Origin: an uncultured Desulfobacterales bacterium
GTDB taxonomy: Bacteria > Desulfobacterota > Desulfobacteria > Desulfobacterales > JAFDCJ01
Length of the DNA stretch: 13,260 nucleotides
Assembly (NCBI GenBank): GCA_945787595.1
Contig: CALZJV010000147.1
Location: forward strand, 1 to 13,260
Direction: 5' to 3'
In this document: one piece after another, positions 1-5,123 of the stretch
Layout: every line of letters starts with the position of its first letter
Position numbering within the stretch: the stretch's first letter is position 1
The notes under the pieces: generated by a model
Seen by the model: only the letters and a program-made list of their open reading frames with translations
Databases searched by the model: none
Told to the model about the DNA's origin: nothing
Position numbers and translations under genes: made by a program

Positions 1-414
1 GAATCGCTTTTCGACCACCCGACGGATCGGCTCAGACAAATGATTGTACATGACGTCGTCGACATCGCTGAAATCAAAAAAGATCGCCAGGTGATTGACG
101 ATGCTGTTCAGGGTGTTCACCGACCCATCTTGGGCCTGAACCGCTGACATCAGCTGATTTGCCACGTCTACCAGGCCGTGGCGGATGACTCTTTTGATGT
201 TTTGCAGTTGGTTGGTCTGCCAGAACATGCGGTTGCGGTCCATGCTCAATTCGCATTTGTCCTGTCCCACAAGATTGATGCGGCTGACAACATACCGCCT
301 GGCACCTTCGGGGAGTAAAGAATTGACCTGGGTGACAAAGATACCGTCCTGGAACACTGAAGCCCCGCCATCGGCGCTTTCCAGGGCATGGATGTTCCTG
401 CCGTTCTTTTTATT
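1..414 (-). pseudogene. 5'-truncated gene, possibly HSP90-like ATPase family, running off the left edge
   Basis: On the minus strand a reading frame stays open from a TGA at 415-417 to the window edge, 138 codons. It has no usable start codon: the first ATG codons lie more than 55 codons in, after sequence that already reads as protein. The composition is protein-like, for example LLPEGARRYVVSRINLVG followed by LSMDRNRMFWQTNQLQNI. The pattern of an N-L-x-G strand followed by L-x-x-x-R-N resembles the middle part of HSP90-like (GHKL) ATP-binding proteins, but no ATP-binding motif is in view, so this is a weak guess. Because the frame starts abruptly at a stop next to repeat-like DNA, I read it as a gene that lost its 5' end, by insertion or frameshift. 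The 3' part lies outside the window, so the full state cannot be judged. That it is or was coding is moderately sure; the family is not. Confidence 0.45.
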
Positions 415-927
415 TCAGACCGATATCAAAAACTCCGGGTCTGATTCACCCTGAAGAAAGCTCAGAACTGAATGCCGATCTCTCAAAATTAGCACGAAAT
501 CAGAAAGATGCAAGATTGGCACAATTGCCGGTAGGAGAAATATGGCCGATTCGAAACAATTGTATCGTAGGTTGTCGAAGGGGGCGAGTGATAACGTCGT
601 CCAAAAACTTTATCTGGAAGACCATAACTTATAAATTAATAACTTTGCGGTAATCTTATTCGTCTTACTTTTTAAATTTAATAAGCCTTATATAAAAAAA
701 TAATGCAGTCATAAGAATGATTGACAAAAATGGGTTGTGGTGTTAATTTCAATTCAATAAGACCTGATTTATGAATGTTGGATTCAATTTGATACCATTT
801 ACAGAATCCTAAGTTGAGCGCTTGTCGAGATTGCCTCAGATACAAGGAAGATGTCTTTTCGCTATAGGTACCTATGCGGGAGGGCATCTGACGCCGTAGA
901 TGCGGTAGTATCGGAAAGCCCGAAGGA
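415..927. other. Intergenic region with relic-like open frames, no confident gene
   Basis: No gene here can be supported. On the minus strand a frame without a start codon is open from about 612 to 415 and ends in FLQGESDPEFLISV. The plus strand of the same stretch is also open over part of its length. Such two-strand openness is common in repeat elements and degraded DNA. A 7-bp stem (tcagacc 415-421, ggtctga 438-444) lies at the junction with the truncated gene to the left. From about 613 the DNA turns AT-rich. A near-palindrome centred on ggtacc lies at 860-878 (arms cgc/gcg around a perfect 12-bp palindrome at 864-875, with one bulged T). No promoter or RNA gene is recognisable. Confidence 0.4.
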
Positions 928-1001
928 TTTCAAATTTTAAAACTTAAATCGATAGAATTCATTGAAAATAATCTTAAATTATCTCCTTTTAAAATTTGAA
1001 A
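928..1001. repeat. 15-bp perfect inverted repeat upstream of the toxin-antitoxin genes
   Basis: The arm tttcaaattttaaaa (928-942) and its exact reverse complement ttttaaaatttgaaa (987-1001) flank a 44-nt AT-rich spacer. The right arm ends 32 nt before the antitoxin start. Inside the spacer cttaaat also occurs twice (943-949 and 973-979). The place just upstream of an autoregulated operon suggests an operator for the AbrB-type antitoxin. That is an inference; AT-rich DNA yields some inverted repeats by chance, although 15 perfect bases is long. Confidence 0.5.
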
Positions 1002-1033
1002 CGCTCAATTTGGGACAATAAAAGAGGTGTATG

Positions 1034-1285
1034 ATGCAAGTTGTAACTGCGTCGAGCAGAGGTCAAATCGTTATCCCGAAAGAAATTAGAAAACGGCTGA
1101 ATATTGTTGCAGGGAAACGGCTGTCCGTTAAGGCTGAAGGCGATCGGGTGCTCCTCACGCCGCTGCCGGATGATCCGGTGGAGGCTTTTTGCGGAATTTT
1201 CAAAGAGAAAGCTTCACTTACCAGGGCTTTAACTGAGAACCGGGAAAAGGATAAGCTTCGTGAAGAGAAAAAGATTGTTGGATAG
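1034..1285 (+). CDS. vapB: AbrB/MazE-type antitoxin (VapB-like) of a toxin-antitoxin pair
   Basis: The product (83 residues from this start) would neutralise the PIN toxin encoded next and bind the operon's own promoter. The N-terminal half is a typical SpoVT/AbrB swapped-hairpin DNA-binding domain: VTASSRGQIVIPKEIRKRLNI, then GKRLSVKAEGDRVLLTPLP, about residues 3-50. The charged, probably unstructured tail (about 50-83) is the usual toxin-binding part. Two ATG codons lie in tandem at 1031 and 1034. The ribosome-binding site gaggtg (1024-1029) gives the better spacing to 1034, so I chose that one; the other adds one residue. The last 26 bases overlap the toxin gene in another frame, which suggests translational coupling. 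A perfect 15-bp inverted repeat just upstream may be its operator. Family assignment is firm; the symbol is used in the generic sense. Confidence 0.88.
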   Translation: MQVVTASSRGQIVIPKEIRKRLNIVAGKRLSVKAEGDRVLLTPLPDDPVEAFCGIFKEKASLTRALTENREKDKLREEKKIVG

Positions 1286-1670
1286 CTATGCGTTGTTAGC
1301 CTATCTAAACAAGGAAGATGACTTTGAGAAAGTACGCAATGTTTTGGCAAATGCTCAGAAAACCAGCCTTCCTGTGTTGATGAATGAATTGAATGTCGGT
1401 GAAACCTATTACATTCTCTATCGAAAACGCGGTCATGACCAGGCCGAATATTTTCTGGACACTGTACTGGCAGGGCTGCCCATCTCGATGATCTCAAATG
1501 ATTTCAATGCTGTTATTTCTGCATCGAAAATAAAAGCCCGGTATGCGCTTTCTTTTGCCGATTGCTTTGCGGTTGCCACAGCCCAACGAGAAAATGCCGT
1601 CATCCTGACCGGTGATCCTGAATTTAAGAATGTAGAAAAGTTTGTGAAAATAGATTGGCTCACAAAATAA
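1260..1670 (+). CDS. vapC: PIN-domain ribonuclease toxin (VapC-like)
   Basis: A 136-residue PIN-domain protein, the normal length for VapC toxins, which cut RNA (often tRNA or rRNA) using a metal held by acidic residues. Visible candidates for that site are D8 in LLDSYALLAYL, E48 in NVGETYY (E43 just before), D101 in SFADCFAVATA and D119 in LTGDPEF. All four expected acidic positions are present, so the protein appears catalytically intact. Translation starts at a GTG (1260) inside the antitoxin gene; aaaagg at 1245-1250 serves as ribosome-binding site with 9 nt spacing. The two genes overlap by 26 bp and should form one operon with antitoxin-first order, as usual. The pair sits among repeats and gene relics, in keeping with a mobile or accessory module. 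The RNA target cannot be read from the sequence. Confidence 0.9.
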   Translation: MKRKRLLDSYALLAYLNKEDDFEKVRNVLANAQKTSLPVLMNELNVGETYYILYRKRGHDQAEYFLDTVLAGLPISMISNDFNAVISASKIKARYALSFADCFAVATAQRENAVILTGDPEFKNVEKFVKIDWLTK

Positions 1671-1691
1671 GCCATTTTAATTCCCCATATA

Positions 1692-1825
1692 TTATCCAGG
1701 CCGGTTCGACACTGTCGCCTGCAGATATGCAGGTTGTGATCGTACAAACGTCAGTTCCAGACCTAGTAGCCCGAAGCCGGGCGTAATGTCCATAGGCTGG
1801 TGGACGCCCGGGCGGGGACTGACAA
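1692..1825. other. Structured stretch between convergent genes, with a 33-codon minus-strand frame
   Basis: Between the toxin gene and the convergent coiled-coil gene several stems can be drawn: cctgca/tgcagg (1718-1733, 4-nt loop), gcccg/cgggc (1769-1782, 4-nt loop), gtcca/tggac (1788-1805) and an outer pairing of gggc (1779-1782) with gccc (1806-1809). Near-complementary gtcagttcc (1750-1758) and ggggactgac (1816-1825) bracket part of it. No T-run follows any stem, so a standard intrinsic terminator is not evident. On the minus strand ATG 1793-1791 opens a 33-codon frame ending at TAA 1694-1692, with no visible ribosome-binding site. It may be a folded repeat element or a relic of a gene end. 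Confidence 0.35.
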
Positions 1826-1843
1826 GGTAGATTCATTGTCCTC

Positions 1844-2917
1844 TTAGCTGTCCTCATGCACCGGAATGTTGGGCTGCTGAATGGGGGCCGAATACGTATC
1901 TCGCCTGGCAGAGGCGACGGCCCGATTGGCGATATCCTGAACCTTTTCGTAGGCCAGTTCATTCTTTTTGGCCAAATCGCTGATTTGTGCCGTCTGTGAC
2001 GCAACCATCTTTTCAAGCGCCTCGATTTTACCCTTAAGAACGTTTCTTTCACCCTCGAATCGGGCTTCCATGAGCGCTTTGTCAGCCTTAAAATTCCCTG
2101 TAAGTCTCTCCGTGGCATCGGCCACCGCCTTCTGAACGGCGGCTTCGTTGCGTTTGGGGAAGCTTTCCACCTCTTTTTGCAGGGTTTCCATATCCTTTTC
2201 GCGGCCTGTAATAGCTTCTTCCCTGGTGTCGAGCTCGGCCGTTCGGTGTTGAGATTCGTTTTCAAATTCGCTTCGCTTTACAGTGAGCTCCTTTTCAAGG
2301 GTCTGCAACTCATCATCCAAGGTATTTTTACGCTGCGCCTTATCCCGCGCAAAGGTATACTCATACTCTTCTTTCTCCCTTTTGCGCTGCTTGTCGATCG
2401 CTTCCGCCTGCTCCTTGGCGCCTCGGTCCCGATCAGCGTTTTCACGCTGCCACTGGGTGCGTATTTCCTCCATCTCTGCTTCGAACGCCCCCTTTTGGTC
2501 CTGCATATCCCGCTCGAACTGCTCTTTCTTTACCCGCTGGGCGTCGATCAGAGCGGCAAGGTCAGAGGCGGCGGTTTCCACCTCGTAAATGGTGTTGAGC
2601 TCCTCCTTTTTAGTTTCGATAGCGGACTGGATTTTTCGGTACGTCTCAATTTCGGTCTCGAAACGTTCTGCCAGTTCGACTAGTTCACGGCTGATGGTCC
2701 CGCGCAGATCATGGAGGCGCTTCAATGGATCTTGCGCTGCCTGTGAATCAGCCGCAGCCGCAGCCACTTTTTTTTCCAGCTGCTTTCGGGCCTTTTCGGC
2801 ATCCAACAAATCTTTGCTCAGACTCTCGAGGTGCTCTTTGGCTGCTTCATAGGCCTCCAAGAGCTCTTTTTTGGTGTTGGCCATGGAAACATTGGGAAGA
2901 TCGGTTTTTTCTGTCAT
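1844..2917 (-). CDS. Long coiled-coil protein of unknown function
   Basis: The predicted 357-residue product is almost entirely charged alpha-helix, rich in E, K, R, Q and A, with heptad-like spacing from about residue 14 to 325 (for example KQLEKKVAAAAADSQAAQ and RKREKEEYEYTF). This is the signature of an extended coiled coil like those in SMC- or myosin-type rods. There are no transmembrane segments, no signal peptide, no cysteines and no nucleotide-binding motif. The short tail (about 335-357), with PIQQPNIPVHEDS, looks unstructured. The start at 2917 has aggggc about 8 nt upstream; a second ATG at residue 12 is possible. The gene stands alone, converging with the toxin gene on its 3' side. 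I do not recognise a named family. A structural or scaffolding role is only what coiled coils commonly do and is not shown here. Confidence 0.8.
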   Translation of the reverse strand: MTEKTDLPNVSMANTKKELLEAYEAAKEHLESLSKDLLDAEKARKQLEKKVAAAAADSQAAQDPLKRLHDLRGTISRELVELAERFETEIETYRKIQSAIETKKEELNTIYEVETAASDLAALIDAQRVKKEQFERDMQDQKGAFEAEMEEIRTQWQRENADRDRGAKEQAEAIDKQRKREKEEYEYTFARDKAQRKNTLDDELQTLEKELTVKRSEFENESQHRTAELDTREEAITGREKDMETLQKEVESFPKRNEAAVQKAVADATERLTGNFKADKALMEARFEGERNVLKGKIEALEKMVASQTAQISDLAKKNELAYEKVQDIANRAVASARRDTYSAPIQQPNIPVHEDS

Positions 2918-3052
2918 GATACTGCCCCTATCGTAGAATTTTTGAAAGCGTCCGAATTACTCGCTCTGCGCCGAACCTCTGCAAAACGCGTTTTAATTAA
3001 TCGCGACTACATTAAGTAGGTATTTACACAAACAGTAACCTTCCGGATAACC

Positions 3053-3094
3053 GAAGCGGGTTTTGTTGTCAAGATGAATGTTTTTGCACCGGGG
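3053..3094 (+). repeat. Dispersed ~41-bp repeat, copy 1
   Basis: This stretch begins gaagcgggttttgttgtc, continues aagatgaat, and ends in ccgggg. It matches 4492-4532 at about 36 of 41 positions, in the same orientation. The longest shared run is the 19 bases from ttttgttgtc through aagatgaat. Both copies lie next to gene relics (an unrecognised gene end here, an IstB fragment there). On the minus strand each copy contains TTGACA, but no convincing -10 box follows. It could be an end or scar of a mobile element, which is an inference. Confidence 0.6.
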
Positions 3095-3136
3095 TTGAAA
3101 TTTCAGGCCGATTTTTTGCTATCGTCATTTCTTTTA

Positions 3137-3309
3137 TGTATCCAAGCTTGGAAATTGATGCAACTCACTTCGCAAATCGACCGGCCATTTTGCCGGAGCC
3201 ATTTTCCATGATATCACTCCCCAACTTCGGCGAGTCTACGATTTTTCCGGAGATGGCATCAACATGTCATTTGCGGCGGACGGCAGCAGTTTCTCACAGC
3301 TTGGATACA
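3137..3309. repeat. 12-bp perfect inverted repeat bracketing a gene relic
   Basis: The sequence tgtatccaagct (3137-3148) recurs as its exact reverse complement agcttggataca (3298-3309), 149 bp apart. The left arm overlaps a palindrome, tccaagcttgga (3141-3152). The pair brackets most of the open frame 3159-3347. It may mark a small non-autonomous element, or be a coincidence; nothing else supports either view. Confidence 0.3.
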
Positions 3310-3347
3310 GAGACAAAAAGAATCGATTTTTTCGAGTGAGGGAATAG
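3159..3347 (+). pseudogene. 3' relic of an unrecognised gene
   Basis: A plus-strand frame is open from just after a TGA (3156-3158) to TAG (3345-3347), 62 codons, with no start codon before an internal ATG at about codon 36. It reads like the end of a real soluble protein: GHFAGAIFHDITPQLRRVYD, then FSGDGINMSFAADGSSFSQL, then GYRDKKNRFFRVRE. The mix of glycines, aromatic residues and alternating polar residues is unlike the low-complexity peptides from other frames here. I do not recognise the family. No ribosome-binding site or start fits, and a dispersed repeat lies about 65 bp upstream, so a truncated gene is the likeliest explanation. A short intact protein starting at a non-standard codon is less likely. 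Confidence 0.4.
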
Positions 3348-3383
3348 CCGGTACGGACGCCATTTTAAAATCCTGATAAAAGA

Positions 3384-3411
3384 AAGAAGGCAGCGGTGGG
3401 GCTGCCTTCTT
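3384..3411 (-). terminator. Terminator-like hairpin
   Basis: An 11-bp perfect stem, aagaaggcagc (3384-3394) with gctgccttctt (3401-3411), closes a 6-nt loop. Read on the minus strand, the stem is followed by the U-rich tail TCTTTTATC, fitting an intrinsic terminator for the flavoprotein gene, whose stop codon lies 186 nt upstream. On the plus strand the tail is poor (aactatc), but the hairpin also lies 36 nt after the relic ending at 3347, so it may act in both directions. Confidence 0.6.
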
Positions 3412-3484
3412 AACTATCTGAAATCCAAATCGGCGGGCTGAGGGCTCACTCAAAAATAACTTCACATTTTATACGCCGATGCAT

Positions 3485-3554
3485 CCCGCCTGGCTGTGTT
3501 GCGAAAGCTCGGAATCTCCAGATATTCCTGCGTTTTCGCGCCTTGCCAGACGGG
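3485..3554. repeat. 70-bp imperfect palindrome, BIME/MITE-like element
   Basis: The two ends match as inverted repeats at 9 of 10 positions: cccgcctggc (3485-3494) and gccagacggg (3545-3554). Inside, gcgaaa (3501-3506) pairs with tttcgc, and ggaat pairs with attcc around the centre. The whole segment can fold into one long interrupted stem. It lies 42 bp beyond the 3' end of the flavoprotein gene. Size, symmetry and an intergenic place are typical of short dispersed palindromic elements; whether it is repeated in the genome cannot be seen from here. Confidence 0.55.
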
Positions 3555-3596
3555 CGCCCCAACGCCTAAAATTGTGAATTTATTTATTCGTGAACC

Positions 3597-4298
3597 CTAA
3601 GCTGATTCCTTAAACTTGGCTATCAACTTTTGTTGCATTTTCTGCGTGACTGCCATGCGATCATGTCCATCCCGTAGACGTTGACCTAACAATTTGCCGG
3701 CGGCCGTGGCCGATTCGATAACATCCGATTGCTTCGTCACATCCGGAATCATATCCGGTTTGATTTTAACCCCCTCACCATAAAGCAAGGTGGGAACGCC
3801 CACCCTGCAAGTCTCACCATAGCCGCAGGAAAAACAGGAGGCGGCGCCCTGACCGGTCACTTTAGCGACGGTTTCAACGAAATTGTAAAGAAAGAGCTTT
3901 TCAATCTCATCGGCCGGATATTGACCGCTGGTTCCGCCAACACCGATGGCCACTCCCAATTTACCCCAAAGGGTGTTGCCTTCCTGATGCCGAAACTGAT
4001 ACCATCTTTCCAATAACGCATGGGTCGTGGCATTCATGGCCGAATAAAAGTTGGGGGCGCCGATCACGTAGGCATCCGCCGCAACAATTTTAGCGCGTAA
4101 TTCGACCATGTCGTCTTGCACTTTGCAGATATTATCCTTGACACATCCTAAGCAGGCGATACATCCCGATATTTTTTTTCCTCTTAAAGAAACAAGCTCA
4201 TAATTACAACCCGTATTTTCAAGCACGGTTTGAACGAGTTTGGATGTCCCGGAAACATCATCTCTCCGGGTGCTGCCTGAAATCCCCAGTATTTTCAT
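3597..4298 (-). CDS. Iron-sulfur flavoprotein / NAD(P)H-dependent FMN reductase family
   Basis: A 233-residue flavodoxin-fold protein. The N-terminus MKILGISGSTRRDDVSGTSK is the FMN phosphate-binding loop of the NADPH-dependent FMN reductase family. It is followed by SGCIACLGCVKDNICKVQDD, with C46, C49, C52 and C58 spaced C-x2-C-x2-C-x5-C. This compact spacing is that of the [4Fe-4S] ligands in archaeal and anaerobe iron-sulfur flavoproteins (Isf). APNFYSAMNATTHALLERW and GVAIGVGGTSG are the usual later flavin-site segments. A second cysteine group, C155, C158 and C164 (SCFSCGYGETC), is less usual. A cytosolic redox role, such as electron transfer or reduction of oxygen or small acceptors, is expected; the substrate is unknown. 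The ATG at 4298 is chosen because ggaggt precedes it by 4 nt and a promoter lies at 4339-4367. An upstream ATG at 4367 would fall inside that promoter. Confidence 0.85.
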   Translation of the reverse strand: MKILGISGSTRRDDVSGTSKLVQTVLENTGCNYELVSLRGKKISGCIACLGCVKDNICKVQDDMVELRAKIVAADAYVIGAPNFYSAMNATTHALLERWYQFRHQEGNTLWGKLGVAIGVGGTSGQYPADEIEKLFLYNFVETVAKVTGQGAASCFSCGYGETCRVGVPTLLYGEGVKIKPDMIPDVTKQSDVIESATAAGKLLGQRLRDGHDRMAVTQKMQQKLIAKFKESA

Positions 4299-4338
4299 TG
4301 ATACCTCCGTTAATAGAATAGTTTCTGACGACGATCGA

Positions 4339-4367
4339 TATCTATATGCTCTGAAATTGCGTGTCAA
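4339..4367 (-). promoter_or_regulatory. Sigma-70 type promoter of the iron-sulfur flavoprotein gene
   Basis: On the minus strand a perfect -35 box TTGACA (4367-4362) is followed after 17 nt by TAGATA (4344-4339), with TATAGA overlapping at 15-nt spacing. The predicted transcript would start near 4332, leaving a leader of about 35 nt that includes the ggaggt ribosome-binding site. The -10 box is imperfect, but position and spacing fit. Confidence 0.5.
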
Positions 4368-4491
4368 TTGAAAATATGTAACATCATGTTAAACGCTGAG
4401 AAATCGAAAACGGTGATTTATGGAGCGGCTTCGATCACAGCCTAGCATATTGAAGCATCCATTAACACAATCAATAATCTTTCGCCGAGCT

Positions 4492-4532
4492 GAAGCGGAT
4501 TTTGTTGTCAAGATGAATACTTTTGTGCCGGG
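4492..4532 (+). repeat. Dispersed ~41-bp repeat, copy 2
   Basis: Begins gaagcggattttgttgtc, continues aagatgaat, and ends in ccggg. It matches 3053-3094 at about 36 of 41 positions, and a weaker likeness (ttgag/ttcag before gccg) continues downstream. It ends about 15 bp before the stop codon of the IstB relic on the other strand, so it may belong to the flank or end of that insertion. Confidence 0.6.
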
Positions 4533-4547
4533 CCGAGTTTTGAGCCG

Positions 4548-4634
4548 TCAGTCATGCCGTTCGGCCATCTCGCGGTCGACCAGCAGCCCCAGACGTTCTT
4601 CGAAACTGAGGTCATCGATGTCGGACATGCGCAT
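4548..4634 (-). pseudogene. Fragment of IS21-family IstB helper ATPase
   Basis: The minus strand encodes 28 residues, MRMSDIDDLSFEERLGLLVD followed by REMAERHD, then TGA. LSFEERLGLLVDRE is the well-known segment near residues 30-50 of IstB-type transposition helper proteins of IS21-family insertion sequences. The expected continuation (the ERENRR-type linker and the Walker A ATPase core) is absent because the frame stops, and the preceding N-terminal residues are also missing. A purine-rich ggggggag lies upstream of the ATG but probably by chance. This is a dead remnant of an insertion sequence; the rest of istB and all of istA are missing here. Confidence 0.6.
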
Positions 4635-4639
4635 CTTTC

Positions 4640-4980
4640 TCCCCCCTCAGCCTTCCAACCGGCCTTCCCGAGGCCCACGCCCCCGGGAACCCCTGAAACC
4701 CAACCTGATCTGCATGTTCAGGCCGCGCTACGCCTTGCTGCGAGCCGTTTCCGGCAGGCTGCCGCGGCACGCTGGTGACGCCGCAATTGCCGCGGGCGAA
4801 GCTTGGCCGGCGGCGGAGGGCACTGGGGGCCTGCGGCCGAGGTGGCGGCGCGAAAAGGGCTTTTGGAAATTCTATACACCGAGCGCTTGAAGGACACCTC
4901 GCTGGGTCTGAGGGGGTGGATTTTGAGTGAGGCAGGGTGGTTTTAGAGCGTGCCCCGGGCGAGAGTGGCGGGTGGACGCC
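4640..4980. other. GC-rich non-coding block, probably insertion-sequence debris
   Basis: This stretch is clearly richer in G and C than anything else in the window. Frames are open on both strands (for example 4420-4890 plus and 5031-4612 minus), but their translations are proline-, arginine- and serine-rich and look like no protein family, so I do not call them. A short direct repeat, gggtggattttgag (4914-4927) and gggtggttttagag (4935-4948), has a 21-bp period, reminiscent of the repeated motifs near IS21-family ends. Together with the adjoining IstB fragment this suggests foreign DNA left from a deleted element. That origin is inferred. Confidence 0.35.
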
Positions 4981-5034
4981 ATGAAAAATCTGCTTTAAAA
5001 TCCCTATCCGTCTGAATCCATAATATTTCAATAA

Positions 5035-5108
5035 CTGTTAATTGCCCATTGCTTAAGTTTTCAGAAAAAAAGCCGAGGATATATTGAAGTTTTGCAATTA
5101 ATTAACAG
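5035..5108. promoter_or_regulatory. Candidate promoter of the signalling operon inside an inverted repeat
   Basis: The AT-rich leader of the operon holds TTTTCA (5058-5063), 16 nt, then TATATT (5080-5085): 4 of 6 and 5 of 6 matches to sigma-70 boxes. A transcript would begin near 5092. The boxes lie between ctgttaatt (5035-5043) and its exact reverse complement aattaacag (5100-5108). Such a pair around a promoter could be a regulator site, but the arms are short and AT-rich. No sigma-54 box was found. Confidence 0.3.
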
Positions 5109-5123
5109 AAAAAAGGTGAATAG

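Noticed and set aside
542..634. 30-codon plus-strand frame starting MADSKQLYRR with aggag 4 nt upstream
   Set aside because: Short, overlaps an equally open minus-strand frame, and the spacing to the ribosome-binding site is too tight; not enough to call a gene.
678..887. 69-codon minus-strand frame in the AT-rich gap
   Set aside because: No ribosome-binding site, low-complexity and basic/aromatic composition, no recognisable motif; open frames of this size are expected by chance here.
1718..1733. Hairpin cctgca-gata-tgcagg as terminator of the toxin gene
   Set aside because: Only a 6-bp stem and no T-run on either strand.
3136..3339. 67-codon plus-strand frame starting MYPSLEID
   Set aside because: Shares DNA with the frame 3159-3347, whose translation is far more protein-like; this one lacks a ribosome-binding site and any motif.
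4299..4367. Longer N-terminus for the iron-sulfur flavoprotein (ATG at 4367)
   Set aside because: The extension falls over the -35 and -10 boxes, and the ggaggt site and FMN motif point to the ATG at 4298.
4420..4890. 156-codon plus-strand frame in the GC-rich block
   Set aside because: Runs antisense over the IstB relic and gives a P/R/S-rich product; open because of high GC, not coding.
4612..5031. 139-codon minus-strand frame in the GC-rich block
   Set aside because: Proline- and arginine-rich translation without family likeness, and it crosses into the operon leader.
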